From Nitrospira sp. (lineage in GTDB: Bacteria; Nitrospirota; Nitrospiria; Nitrospirales; Nitrospiraceae): a DNA stretch of 64,000 nucleotides. The stretch spans positions 124,001-188,000 of the forward strand of contig JAFEBH010000011.1 of NCBI GenBank assembly GCA_018242765.1, read 5' to 3'. The position numbers and the translations under genes are program-made. Below, in pieces: positions 51,646 to 60,754 of this stretch (its first letter is position 1; every line of letters starts with the position of its first letter). The notes below the pieces were generated by a model. The model was given only the letters and a program-made list of their open reading frames with translations. It did not search any database and was not told the origin of the DNA.

Positions 51646-52785
51646 ATGCAGAATCCACGGGTTCAGCCGAAGAATCGCCCGATGTTCAGGCGACTCTGGT
51701 ACGCTCAAAATTGGATATACGTCGCCCCTGTCATGATCCTTCTTCTTACATTTATGCTCTATCCCCTTGTGGTTATAGCGGGTTCGTCGGAGCCATGGCA
51801 CGCCTTGACGGCTGCCGGAACGACGGCCCTTGAACAAGGCAAGTATAAGGACGCGGAGCGGCTCTTTGTGATGGCGAGTCGAGAGGCGCAACGATTCGGT
51901 TCCTCTGATGAGCGTGTGGCAGCGACCTTCAACGATCTGGGGCTGGTGTTTCATGAACAGGGGCAATTTGCACGGGCGAAGTCCTACTACGAGCAAGCGC
52001 TCGCCATCTGGGAGCAATCCTCGGAGATGGAACATGCCGGCGTTGCGACCGCATTGCACAACTTGGCGGAAATCTATCAGCAAGAGGGTGAGCTTGAACA
52101 GGCCGAAGCCCACTATCTGCGTGCACTTACCGTAGGGGAACGCGCTCTTGGACCGGGTCATCCACAGCTAGCGGTTGGACATAATGGAATGGGAGTCCTC
52201 TACCGCAAAGAAGGGCGGCTGGTTGAAGCAGAGGCCAGATTCCATCTGGCCTTGGCCATGCTGCAACAGCAGGAGGAAACCGACTCACCCGATGCAGCAC
52301 CAATCCTCAATAATTTGGCATCGCTCTATAAGGAGAAGGAGCTGTATGTATTTGCCGAGCCGTTGTATCAACGAGCACTGGCCATACGCCGAGCGCATCT
52401 GGGAGAGTATCACCCTGCGGTCGCCCTCTGTCTGAACAATTTGGCGAACCTCTATCAGGCTGAGGGACTTTCCGAGATGGCAGACCGGGCCTATCGAGAT
52501 GCATTCGCGAGTAACCAGGGGGCGGAGGAGCCGGCCGAAGGGCTTATGGGTAGCATTCTTGGAAACTGGGCCCTGCTCACGCACGAGCGGGGGCTGCTGG
52601 ATGAGGCACGACTGAGGTACGAACAGGCGCTGGTGATTCAGCAACAGACGCTGGGAAAGAGTCATCCCATGGTAGCGGTATTGCTCGATCGCTACGCGTC
52701 GCTTCTCCGGGATCTTGGCCAGCAGTCGCATGCGGGACTCATGGCGACGAGAGCCACGACAATTCGTACGCGGGAACGCAAATAG
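51646..52785 (+). CDS. Membrane-anchored TPR-repeat protein
   Basis: A 379-residue protein. An N-terminal helix (IYVAPVMILLLTFMLYPLVVIAG) anchors it, and the rest is seven or so tetratricopeptide repeats of the 42-residue kinesin-light-chain type (AATFNDLGLVFHEQGQFARAKSYYEQAL; VATALHNLAEIYQQEGELEQAEAHYLRAL; and others). TPRs serve as protein scaffolds. I chose the ATG at 51646 because GGAAGGGAG lies six bases upstream; the frame is open 57 bases further. It lies between the propeller and cytochrome genes, so it may organise this envelope system (inference). Confidence 0.85.
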   Translation: MQNPRVQPKNRPMFRRLWYAQNWIYVAPVMILLLTFMLYPLVVIAGSSEPWHALTAAGTTALEQGKYKDAERLFVMASREAQRFGSSDERVAATFNDLGLVFHEQGQFARAKSYYEQALAIWEQSSEMEHAGVATALHNLAEIYQQEGELEQAEAHYLRALTVGERALGPGHPQLAVGHNGMGVLYRKEGRLVEAEARFHLALAMLQQQEETDSPDAAPILNNLASLYKEKELYVFAEPLYQRALAIRRAHLGEYHPAVALCLNNLANLYQAEGLSEMADRAYRDAFASNQGAEEPAEGLMGSILGNWALLTHERGLLDEARLRYEQALVIQQQTLGKSHPMVAVLLDRYASLLRDLGQQSHAGLMATRATTIRTRERK

Positions 52786-52837
52786 ATAAGACCCGATTGA
52801 TCGGTCTCCACGATATCTGGGGAAAAGAGGAGACGAT

Positions 52838-53203
52838 ATGAGAATATCCGAGCAGCGTTTCGCCGCACCCATCCGCATGCCAGACGGCCTATTCATGTGC
52901 GCCATTGCGCTTATGGCGATCGTATGGGCCGGGGGTTGTGGAGGTGTGTTTACAGAAATTCCTGAATTGGATACTGCTGATGGACGGGTATTCGTTCAAC
53001 GGTGCGGGGCCTGTCACGGCAAGCCGTTTGGAGATCATGGAGTCACGCATGGGGTGCCGGATGCTCGGTTCAGAACCATGGTGGAATGGCAAGAGGAGTT
53101 GGCCAGGATGGAAAGCCTCATGCGCGAAAAAGGGATTCCGCCGCTAACCGACGCTGAGCGTGAGGCGATCACCAGGTATTTGAACCGCCATGCAAAGTCA
53201 TAG
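52838..53203 (+). CDS. Monohaem cytochrome c lipoprotein
   Basis: A 121-residue protein with a hydrophobic N-terminus ending in a lipobox-like AGGC (Cys near residue 34). One haem motif, CGACH, lies near residue 56. A possible Met ligand lies in the segment ESLMREKGIPPLT, and the C-terminal helix (DAEREAITRYLNRHA) is typical of small class I cytochromes c. AGGAG lies upstream of the ATG. It closes the envelope cluster and could pass electrons to or from the cluster's redox proteins. Confidence 0.85.
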   Translation: MRISEQRFAAPIRMPDGLFMCAIALMAIVWAGGCGGVFTEIPELDTADGRVFVQRCGACHGKPFGDHGVTHGVPDARFRTMVEWQEELARMESLMREKGIPPLTDAEREAITRYLNRHAKS

Positions 53204-53496
53204 GGAAACGGGTTGATGCGCAGGAGTCCTCTAAAAGGTTCGGCCGCTGAGATAGAAGACGCAAGTTGGCACCGGGAGGAAGGACGGCAGGTGCCCGTTG
53301 CTGTTCAGACGGCCGAAGCTCTGATTTCTCTTCCTGGTGACCGACATCACATCACGCACCGACCGGCCGCGCGTGACTCCAGCAACGGTCCCAGTTCAGT
53401 GGTAGCATTCCATAGCCTCTTCATTGTGGTCGGACATTCTTGCCGAGTACGATGGGGCTGTGCCAGGAGAGCCTTTGGCTGTACACATTGAGTCTA

Positions 53497-55296
53497 TTAT
53501 TGAGGCAGAGGGTTCGGTTGAGGCGACGAAGGGGCACGTGTAAGGCGTTGCTCGGCTTGTTGGAGCAGAGAGACCAACCGCTTTTGTGCATCACGTGCGA
53601 GGTCGTGTGCCCGTAACAGTTGCGCAATGGGATTCCCCAGTCGCCGTTCAGAGGGAGGGACGAGCTGAGGAGTCATTGCCGGTGTCGGCGAACGCCCCTT
53701 CAGTGGATTGTAGAGCGGATCGCCGAACAAGACCATTCGCCAGCTGATGGTGCGGCTCGTGAGATAGTACACTTCGACGAGGGAGTATTTCCCCGATAAC
53801 AACAGAGTGGTAAAGCGTACCGGCTCCGGGAACGCGTCGAGGTAGGGCTCGCCGACTGATCCGAGCGTGGCTGTGATCCCGTGTTCCAGCGCATTCTTGC
53901 ACCAACCGCGCTCACCGCGGTCATGCACCGTAACTGCTTCGGCCGAGGCCATGTGATAGCCGATCGCTCCGGGGTTGAACGAAAACACGTTCTCATACGC
54001 TCGTAGCTTGTACCAGCCGATATAGAGCGCCACGTTGGGCACCGCTGCCAATGTTGGTTCTGCTTCGTCCAGGATCACTCGATAAGCAGTATTCGCTTTC
54101 GCGAGGGCAGCGGCTTCCCGCAAACTGTGGTCGTAGAGGCCATAGGTATTGGTTGCGCCGTTCGGTTGCAGCCCGCGTGCATCGAAATAGATGGTGCCCT
54201 CCCAACCCATTCGTTCGGCATGCAGGGCTTTGTCGACGAGGCCTTTAGCCAGCTCGGCAGTCGGGGCATCGAGTCGACTGATCATGAGGAGAGGGATTTG
54301 ATCGTGGGATGCGGAATGGTCTTGAGAAAGCGGGTTATCCCAGCGCCAGGCGACGGGATAGAGATCCCGGTCCCACCAAAGCAGGCTCAATTCGCTGTCG
54401 AGACTGGCATCGGCATAGGTGTAGGTGAGCCGATCAATCTCTGCGCTGGCGAGTTCCAACACCCCTCGCAGGCCAAAGAGCCGTTCTGCCCAGCGGTAGA
54501 TCAACGTCCGCTCAGAAGCGATGGGCTGACGGGCAAGCCCTGCCCACAGAGGACCGGAGCGTTCCAGCAACGACCGCCAGACCGCCGCTTGGGGCGTGTC
54601 AGCTGGACCGGCAGATTGTTCTGAATCGGTTTTCTTCTGAATGAGGATGCCCCAACCGCCGTACTGCTGGGTCAGGTGAACCAACTCCTGAGTCCGTGGA
54701 TCAGAATCGACGCCGCTCCGCTGTCGTATCTGCTCGAGTATGGATCGCCAGGCATGGTCGACACGTGACAAGACCGCCGCCGTTCTGGCCGTTTCGAGAA
54801 TGTCTTGCGCGGGAACCGGCTGGGTGTCCGGCGGCTTCAGCGCTCCAGGAACCAGCTTCCTAAACTGCTCTTCCAATCGCTCCAATGTCGTCCGGCTTGT
54901 CTTCACCATCTGTTGTGCATCTGTGAGCCAACGGCGTTCATCCGCTGAAAGTTGCGGAGCGGCTACCCGCAAGGGGGTGCCGTAGGTCGTGACAATAACG
55001 CGAACTGATGAAGACAACTTCCTCTCCTCCAGCGTGCGTCGAACCGGCGTGACGACGAGATCTTCGTACTCCTGACGAGAAATGGTGTCACGAAACGGCA
55101 GGGTGAGCATAATAATGTGGTCTGAGGGAATGTTGCGCTGAGTGGCATAGTGCCGCGTCACGGCGATGCTGTCGGGGTTCGCGGTATTGGCCAAGATAGC
55201 GACATGCTGCGGACGGAGCTCGGCTTGGGCAAGAGAGAGCTGACCGACCGTGGCCAGAAGGCACGGAAGAATGAATCTGCGAAACGAGCGGGTCAT
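53497..55296 (-). CDS. TIGR03790-family exported protein
   Basis: A 599-residue exported protein with a signal peptide ending at SLAQA. The family signature region is near the mature start (HVAILANTANPDSIAVTRHYATQRNIP), with a later VRVIVTTYGTPLRV. Function is unknown. The family is found essentially only in bacteria that carry exosortase, which fits the VPLPA-type proteins next to it. I chose the ATG at 55296; the frame is open 132 bases further but the signal peptide starts here. It is the last gene of the minus-strand operon and converges with the cytochrome gene. Confidence 0.82.
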   Translation of the reverse strand: MTRSFRRFILPCLLATVGQLSLAQAELRPQHVAILANTANPDSIAVTRHYATQRNIPSDHIIMLTLPFRDTISRQEYEDLVVTPVRRTLEERKLSSSVRVIVTTYGTPLRVAAPQLSADERRWLTDAQQMVKTSRTTLERLEEQFRKLVPGALKPPDTQPVPAQDILETARTAAVLSRVDHAWRSILEQIRQRSGVDSDPRTQELVHLTQQYGGWGILIQKKTDSEQSAGPADTPQAAVWRSLLERSGPLWAGLARQPIASERTLIYRWAERLFGLRGVLELASAEIDRLTYTYADASLDSELSLLWWDRDLYPVAWRWDNPLSQDHSASHDQIPLLMISRLDAPTAELAKGLVDKALHAERMGWEGTIYFDARGLQPNGATNTYGLYDHSLREAAALAKANTAYRVILDEAEPTLAAVPNVALYIGWYKLRAYENVFSFNPGAIGYHMASAEAVTVHDRGERGWCKNALEHGITATLGSVGEPYLDAFPEPVRFTTLLLSGKYSLVEVYYLTSRTISWRMVLFGDPLYNPLKGRSPTPAMTPQLVPPSERRLGNPIAQLLRAHDLARDAQKRLVSLLQQAEQRLTRAPSSPQPNPLPQ

Positions 55297-55440
55297 CGAA
55301 TACCACACTCTACCGCATGTTCGATCAAGAACGGAAGAATGGCGATGAGCAGTAGGTGCGGGTGAGGCTCTGGTTTGTACAAGTCCAGCCGACGATACGG
55401 TGTCAAACGCCAGTCGCAATCGGGCCACGCATGACGATCG

Positions 55441-56499
55441 TTAAGCAGTCATGGTTCTTCGCCGACACACGAAGCCGATCAGTCCGACTAGACTACTTCC
55501 GAACAGCCAGGCTGCCGTGGGGAGCGGCACGACATTGATCGGCCCGAGACTGACGAGGCGGAAACCGAGGCTGCTGCCTTGCGTCAAAGGGTTGTGCACG
55601 CTGCTGGATGTGGAACGCAGTGTGTGTTCTTCTAGCCACAAGGATCCACCACGAATGATGCGGTTCGAGCCGGATGGGGTCTCCGTCCATTCGTAAATGT
55701 TGCCGCCTTGATCGGAGGTCCCGTAAGGACTCGCGCTTTCCGGACCGGCGCTGCCGACGGTGGTGACATGGCCCAGCGTGCCGGTGTCGTCCCAGTTGGC
55801 GCCGAAGTTGTAGTTGGCGACGTTCGCGCCGGGATTGGCAATGTCGCCGGTTGGCGTGGCGACGGCGACAGTGGGGACACTGTCGCTGCCGGTCGGATAG
55901 AGAAAATAGTTCCCGGTCGGGCCGTCGTTTTTGTGGTATGCGGCTTTGTACCACTCGTCTTCGGTGGGGAGGGCGACCCAGTTTGTTCTATGGTGCGGGT
56001 CTGCTCCATGGATTCCTTGGGAGGCGATCGTGTCGGTTCCGTTGAAGACATAGAAGCCGTTCTCCGTGTCGCCGGTCATCGCCCAATTGGCGAATCGTGC
56101 CGCATCGTGGAATGTCACGTAGTTGACCGGCTTGTCGCCGTAATTGGGTTTGGCGGAATATTTGGTCCCATCTGAAGCCGTCGGAGTCAAGTCGATACCG
56201 CCTTTGACGACGGCGAAGCCAGTGGAATTCGACATGCTGGGGTTATACACATCATGCGGGTTGCTGCCGGTCGGATCGACTGCATTTAAAAACGAGGCGT
56301 ACTGCGCGTTCGTCACCTCGGTATTAGTGATGTGGTACGTATACCCGACAGCGCCTCTTCCGGTCCGGGCGTCGGGAAGATTCCCGGTGTTGCTGATCAC
56401 TACCGTATCAAGCTCAAGAGCTTCTGTTTCAACGGATAGCATCAGGCATGATGCCCCGGCAAATACCGCAGCCACAGTGATCCACGGAGTCACTTGCAT
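55441..56499 (-). CDS. SUMF1/FGE-fold protein with VPLPA-type sorting signal
   Basis: A 352-residue exported protein. A signal peptide of about 27 residues is followed by a formylglycine-generating-enzyme-like fold (TNTEVTNAQYASFLNAV; PVNYVTFHDAARFANWA; LPTEDEWYKAAYHK; GGNIYEWTE; RIIRGGSL ... LGFRLV). The cysteines needed for FGE activity are absent from the C-terminal motif (LRSTSSS there), so it is probably a binding protein with the lectin-like fold. The C-terminus is VPLPTAAWLFGSSL, a helix, then RRR, the VPLPA-CTERM exosortase signal. It starts 4 bases after the stop of the next gene upstream. Confidence 0.87.
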   Translation of the reverse strand: MQVTPWITVAAVFAGASCLMLSVETEALELDTVVISNTGNLPDARTGRGAVGYTYHITNTEVTNAQYASFLNAVDPTGSNPHDVYNPSMSNSTGFAVVKGGIDLTPTASDGTKYSAKPNYGDKPVNYVTFHDAARFANWAMTGDTENGFYVFNGTDTIASQGIHGADPHHRTNWVALPTEDEWYKAAYHKNDGPTGNYFLYPTGSDSVPTVAVATPTGDIANPGANVANYNFGANWDDTGTLGHVTTVGSAGPESASPYGTSDQGGNIYEWTETPSGSNRIIRGGSLWLEEHTLRSTSSSVHNPLTQGSSLGFRLVSLGPINVVPLPTAAWLFGSSLVGLIGFVCRRRTMTA

Positions 56500-56503
56500 A
56501 GCG

Positions 56504-57289
56504 CTACCTCTGGGTTACGGCCCGTCGCCGCGACAGTGCTGCAACTCCGGTCACTCCGCTACCAAACAGCCAAGCGGCGGCGGGGAGCGGCACAGGCGTC
56601 ACGAAAGAAAAGGTGCCCATGGGCTGGCCGATATCGGAGGTGGTGAAGAAGGCCGAGGCGACTTCAGGGCTCCACTTCAACGTGCCGGACAAGGAGAGCG
56701 AAAAAGGATTGCTTGAGACGGTCACGTTGGTGAGGTCCCAACCCGGAATTGAGAACCCATAGTTGTTGACGAGGTACCATCCAGAGCCGCCTGCCGCATT
56801 GCCGACGCGCGTCGCATCGTACTTCAATGCATAATCGCCCGATGCAAGGAAACCGGGGAAGTTACCCATAAACCGCATGTCGCCCCCTAATCCGATCTGG
56901 CCGCTGGCCGTGCCGGTGAGGTTACTTGGATCGTAGCTGAAGTTCGTCGCTTGGATAGCTCGACCGGCAGGATTGGTGACGGTCGCGCCGGTGACGTCAT
57001 ATGCCAAGCCGGTGGCCGGAATCTCCCCAGTGCCCTGTACGAGATCCGCAACGCCCGGCGTGTTGATCTGCGTGGCAGTCAGTGACGCCGACGCCGGGGC
57101 ATTCCAGAATTCCTCCAGGTACAGGGAGGGAGGCGTCCCGCTCGGGTTCGAGATCATCTGAGCCAGTGCATCACGGTTCAGATTCATCGTGAACGTGCCG
57201 CTGGTGATGGAAGCGGCTTGCGTGAACGCGGGGACGAAGGTCGTCAGCATGGCAAGGACGACTACCCAAATGCATTTCTCCGATCTCAT
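56504..57289 (-). CDS. Unrecognised exported protein with VPLPA-type sorting signal
   Basis: A 261-residue protein with a signal peptide (ending near TQAAS) and a C-terminal VPLPAAAWLFGSGV, hydrophobic helix and SRRR. The middle 200 residues match no domain I recognise; they are rich in Gly, Ser and Thr and look beta-structured. GGAGG lies just before the ATG. It sits in one operon with a di-haem enzyme upstream and the FGE-fold protein downstream. Exosortase should cleave it and attach it at the surface. Confidence 0.82.
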   Translation of the reverse strand: MRSEKCIWVVVLAMLTTFVPAFTQAASITSGTFTMNLNRDALAQMISNPSGTPPSLYLEEFWNAPASASLTATQINTPGVADLVQGTGEIPATGLAYDVTGATVTNPAGRAIQATNFSYDPSNLTGTASGQIGLGGDMRFMGNFPGFLASGDYALKYDATRVGNAAGGSGWYLVNNYGFSIPGWDLTNVTVSSNPFSLSLSGTLKWSPEVASAFFTTSDIGQPMGTFSFVTPVPLPAAAWLFGSGVTGVAALSRRRAVTQR

Positions 57290-57320
57290 GTTTCCTCCAT
57301 AGTTGATAGCGTGTTGATTG

Positions 57321-59195
57321 TCACGGCTCTAAGAACTTCTTCTGCGGCGCGCCGCCCAACCGGCCGACCGCCGGAATTTCCATTAGTTGATCGCCGGGCA
57401 TGATCATGCGCGGTGCACCAGGTCCGTTCGGAATGAACAACTGTGGATGATCGAACGGCGCCTGTTGAAAGCGCACACGTTCGTCGGTGAGCGAAAGAAG
57501 AAAGGCCAGGAGCGCGGCCTTTTCCTCGTCTGTGAGCCCCAAGATCGACATGAGCTCGATTTGTGTGCCGTCGAGGGTGACCATGCCTTCGTGAGCATCG
57601 CCGGCCCGGTTGTAGAATTCGATGACAGCAGGCAGATCGGCTTGGCCCCCGTTGTGAAAATAGGGCGCTGTGAGCTCCACATTCCGCAACCCAGGCACTT
57701 TGAAGGCTCCATCCACGACAATCGGTTCCGGTGGAGGGGGGCTCAGACGTTTGACAGTGGAAAGCCAATTCCCGAGACCATCCTTTGTCCCAAGGCTCAA
57801 ATCTTGAAGCGTTGCCAGCACACCGATGTTGTTGAAGCCGCGGTCCATGGCCTGGGCATCGCGGATGCGGGTGGGACTGGCCCGCACTTGACGAACCGAG
57901 GCACCAGTGAGTTCGGCTCCTTCGTGACAGGTGATACATTGGCCACGGGCCTGGCTGCGAAAGAGGTCCACACCCAAGATGGCCTGAGAACTAATGGCAT
58001 TCGGATTACCGTCCATAAACTGATCGTAGGGTGAATTGTCGGCAACGAGCGTGGCTTCATACAGCTGAATGGCCAACCCGAAGAACAGAGAGAAATTGTA
58101 TTGCATCAGCGAGTAGTCGTTCGGTCCTGCCGATCCGGAGGGCGGGTCGATCACGGTTGGAGTTCCGTCAGTGCCAATCCGAATGAGTTTGGGTGAGTCC
58201 CACCACTGGCGATGAAACGCCGCTTGAATCAGTTCCGGGTATCCTATGGTGCTCAAGCCTTTCTGGGGCCACCGGCTTAAGGAACCGAGCATGCTGTCTT
58301 CCGGATGCACAAGCTGGAGCGCCAGCGGACGAAGGTTGGAGGCCGGCTGGCCGGGAATCTGGTAGCGGGCGAACTTCTTGCCGATGTCCCGCATCGTCCG
58401 GCCGCGGGCAGACATTTCATCCCCGCTCACCGGCGGGACGACCGCTTGCGATGCAAGGCTGGCATCTTCCAGTCGAACCTGAACGGCAACTGGACTATTG
58501 GGGTTGTCCGCCCGGAAGACACGGGCGTTCGGATCTCGATCACCCATCTCGTTCACGCCATTAAAGACATTGTCCGCACGCCCATCCCAGAACTGGCGGT
58601 GATTAAATACCGCGTTGATGACGGTCGGAGTATTGCGCGGCTCGACCCGGCGCACGTTCGTCGACCCCACCCGAAATCCATCCGGGTCCGGCTCCGGGTG
58701 TGTGAGATCAGCCGGGCCGTTTCCGATGCCGAGGAACATGGAGTTGCGGATACCCTGTGAGGACATGACGTCATTGGAGAGGGGAAAGAAGGGGAAATCC
58801 GAACCCGTCACCTGTCCCATCGGACCGAGGTTCCGATGGAACGTCGTGTCGGGATTCGGCGCGCCGGTTTGTGTGATGCGCTTCAGGCCTGGCGAGAGCT
58901 GATTCTTGGAGCGAGTATCTGCCATACCGGAACTGAAGTGGCAGCTCGCGCAAGCCGTTGCGCCGTCGCTGCCGACCTGCATATCCCAGAACAGCGCTTT
59001 GCCAATCCGGATGGCGGCCTGTCGATCTTTCACGAAGTCGGCCAGGTTCGTCGGCTCCGGCACCGGCACGGTTTTGAGCGACGGTGGGCGGGGTGGATCG
59101 GTTGGACTGTTCACCTGGGCGAGTGCGTCGGTTGTGACTGTGAGGCCGAGCCCTATCGTGGCGACAGCGAGCAAACGAATGCTAGATCGGTTCAT
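57321..59195 (-). CDS. Di-haem cytochrome c peroxidase/MauG-like protein 1
   Basis: A 624-residue periplasmic protein with a signal peptide (ending near TDALAQ). Two haem motifs are present: CASCH near residue 83 and CITCH in the C-terminal half. RSKNQLSPG and the late [15 protein letters not shown] are typical of the CCP/MauG superfamily, but the protein is far longer than the usual 330-350 residues. The start (59195) is fixed by an ATGA overlap with the gene before it. It could be a peroxidase, or like MauG and MbnH oxidise a protein partner. Confidence 0.87.
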   Translation of the reverse strand: MNRSSIRLLAVATIGLGLTVTTDALAQVNSPTDPPRPPSLKTVPVPEPTNLADFVKDRQAAIRIGKALFWDMQVGSDGATACASCHFSSGMADTRSKNQLSPGLKRITQTGAPNPDTTFHRNLGPMGQVTGSDFPFFPLSNDVMSSQGIRNSMFLGIGNGPADLTHPEPDPDGFRVGSTNVRRVEPRNTPTVINAVFNHRQFWDGRADNVFNGVNEMGDRDPNARVFRADNPNSPVAVQVRLEDASLASQAVVPPVSGDEMSARGRTMRDIGKKFARYQIPGQPASNLRPLALQLVHPEDSMLGSLSRWPQKGLSTIGYPELIQAAFHRQWWDSPKLIRIGTDGTPTVIDPPSGSAGPNDYSLMQYNFSLFFGLAIQLYEATLVADNSPYDQFMDGNPNAISSQAILGVDLFRSQARGQCITCHEGAELTGASVRQVRASPTRIRDAQAMDRGFNNIGVLATLQDLSLGTKDGLGNWLSTVKRLSPPPPEPIVVDGAFKVPGLRNVELTAPYFHNGGQADLPAVIEFYNRAGDAHEGMVTLDGTQIELMSILGLTDEEKAALLAFLLSLTDERVRFQQAPFDHPQLFIPNGPGAPRMIMPGDQLMEIPAVGRLGGAPQKKFLEP

Positions 59196-59839
59196 ACCGA
59201 GTGTCCTTTCCCTCTCCACCTCCGTACCAGGGAGCCGAGGCTGACGAGTCCGCTTCCGAACAGCCAGGCCGCGGTGGGGAGAGGAACGGGCGTGAGTTGA
59301 AAATTCCCTCCGAGGAAGGCGGCGCCGTCTGTGCCCGGATCCGTCTGGCCCGGGAATCCGAAGCCGCTGCCGACAGAAGAATACCGGACATCGATCACTG
59401 TAACGCGAGGATCGACGAGGCCGTTCCCGCCGAAGAGGGACGTGGCCAAGTCCCCATCCAGATGTGATCCGATGATATATTCGATCCCTGGCGCAAGGAC
59501 GGTGCTGGGCACTGGTGCAAATCGGAAATATCCGTCCAATGCGGCGTCGGTTCCGGCGGCAATTGTGGTCTGGACGAGCGGCGAGCCGCCTGAAGCGAGC
59601 CAGAGCCCGATTTGAGCAGGGCCGGCAAGGCCGTCCTGGCTTGAATCATAGACCCCGAGCGCTTCGAGCGAGGTCGGCGCTGTGACGGAGAATTTCCACC
59701 CGAGGGTCCAAGCCGAACTGTCGTATTCGAAATCAATCAGAGCGAGATCGATGGCGGCAGCCATCGTCGACGAAGGTCGGCCGATCAAACTGAGGACGAT
59801 GGCCATTACCAGGAAAATTGCGATGCGCTGTACGCTCAT
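59192..59839 (-). CDS. DUF4082-like exported protein with VPLPA-type sorting signal
   Basis: A 215-residue protein with a signal peptide and a single beta-rich domain resembling DUF4082 (WTLGWKFSVTAPTSLEALGVYD). The C-terminus is VPLPTAAWLFGSGL, helix, RRWRGKG. I chose the ATG at 59839, with GGAG five bases upstream. Its stop overlaps the start of the di-haem gene, so the two are translationally coupled. It is the first gene of the operon that runs to 53497. Confidence 0.83.
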   Translation of the reverse strand: MSVQRIAIFLVMAIVLSLIGRPSSTMAAAIDLALIDFEYDSSAWTLGWKFSVTAPTSLEALGVYDSSQDGLAGPAQIGLWLASGGSPLVQTTIAAGTDAALDGYFRFAPVPSTVLAPGIEYIIGSHLDGDLATSLFGGNGLVDPRVTVIDVRYSSVGSGFGFPGQTDPGTDGAAFLGGNFQLTPVPLPTAAWLFGSGLVSLGSLVRRWRGKGHSV

Positions 59840-59942
59840 AGGCGCTCCGGTGTTGCTGAGAGGACGGTTGAATGCAGACAAGGATCGAGTCGAGCAGGCC
59901 TAAAACCCTACAGAGTGGCTCACTCTGACTCTTATCTATCCT

Positions 59943-59975
59943 GGGGGAGACTCTAGCCTGACACGAGTCTCCCCC
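59943..59975 (-). terminator. Hairpin after the first VPVPA paralogue
   Basis: Perfect 11-bp stem GGGGGAGACTC / GAGTCTCCCCC with an 11-base loop, about 60 bases downstream of the stop at 60038 in the reading direction. There is no T-run on that strand. Confidence 0.5.
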
Positions 59976-60037
59976 CCCAGTTCCTATCTCGGCATGCATG
60001 GTTGCCAAATAGGAATGCAGCTATGCCTTCTGTGAGG

Positions 60038-60754
60038 CTATGTCGACAGTTTTCGCCTGGCGAGCCCTGCCAGGCCGATCAGTCCGGTGCCGAACAAGTA
60101 GATGGCTGCGGGAACCGGAACTGGCGATGTCGACAAGCTTGCAGAAAATTCATGTAATCCGGTCTGGCCAAGAGCGAACGACGGGTTTCCTCCATAGTTG
60201 AGAGTATAGAAGCCCGGTGTTAAGACCCACGACTTCGATACAAAATCCTGCCCGGTTCCGCTGTCGGTGCCGTTGGGCCCACCGCTGTTAGCCAGATGGT
60301 CGATATACGTCAGGCTGGTGGCCCAGCTGATGGCACCCGTGTTGTTCCAGGTGTGATTTGTCGCATCGGAGTTCACGTCCTCTACTCCGGAAAACAGACT
60401 GAACGCAGGAAAGAGCTGGCTTGTACCATTATGTCCCCGCTCCAGTTCCAGCGTGAGAATCGTCGGACCACTGAGGCCGGTCAGGTCGAGCGTGGTCCAG
60501 CTCGATGTATGGGTCCAGCCTTTCCCGCCAACCGGGTTTCCCGGTTCTGCCCAACTCTTGGCACCCACGCTTGCGTGGTAGTGCGCAAGGTCAAGGTCAC
60601 CCATGACGACTTCCCACTCATAGGTGAGCCCAGATTGATGACCAGCGGGATTCGGCGTGACTGTCGACGCGTGAGACGGAACAGCTCCGGCCAGCCAAAG
60701 TCCTACTGCCGCGGTCACGCACATGGCACGTTTTCGCATGGCGACAGGTTTCAT
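60038..60754 (-). CDS. Trp-rich exported protein with VPVPA sorting signal, paralogue 1
   Basis: A 238-residue unrecognised protein. It has a signal peptide (ending SHAS), a body with many tryptophans (AKSWAEPGNP, KGWTHTSSWTTLDL, NHTWNNTGAISWAT) and the C-terminus VPVPAAIYLFGTGLIGLAGLARRK. It is a close paralogue of 61151-61864. AGGAG lies upstream of the ATG. A GC-rich hairpin lies downstream (59943-59975). Exosortase substrate by signal; function unknown. Confidence 0.82.
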   Translation of the reverse strand: MKPVAMRKRAMCVTAAVGLWLAGAVPSHASTVTPNPAGHQSGLTYEWEVVMGDLDLAHYHASVGAKSWAEPGNPVGGKGWTHTSSWTTLDLTGLSGPTILTLELERGHNGTSQLFPAFSLFSGVEDVNSDATNHTWNNTGAISWATSLTYIDHLANSGGPNGTDSGTGQDFVSKSWVLTPGFYTLNYGGNPSFALGQTGLHEFSASLSTSPVPVPAAIYLFGTGLIGLAGLARRKLST

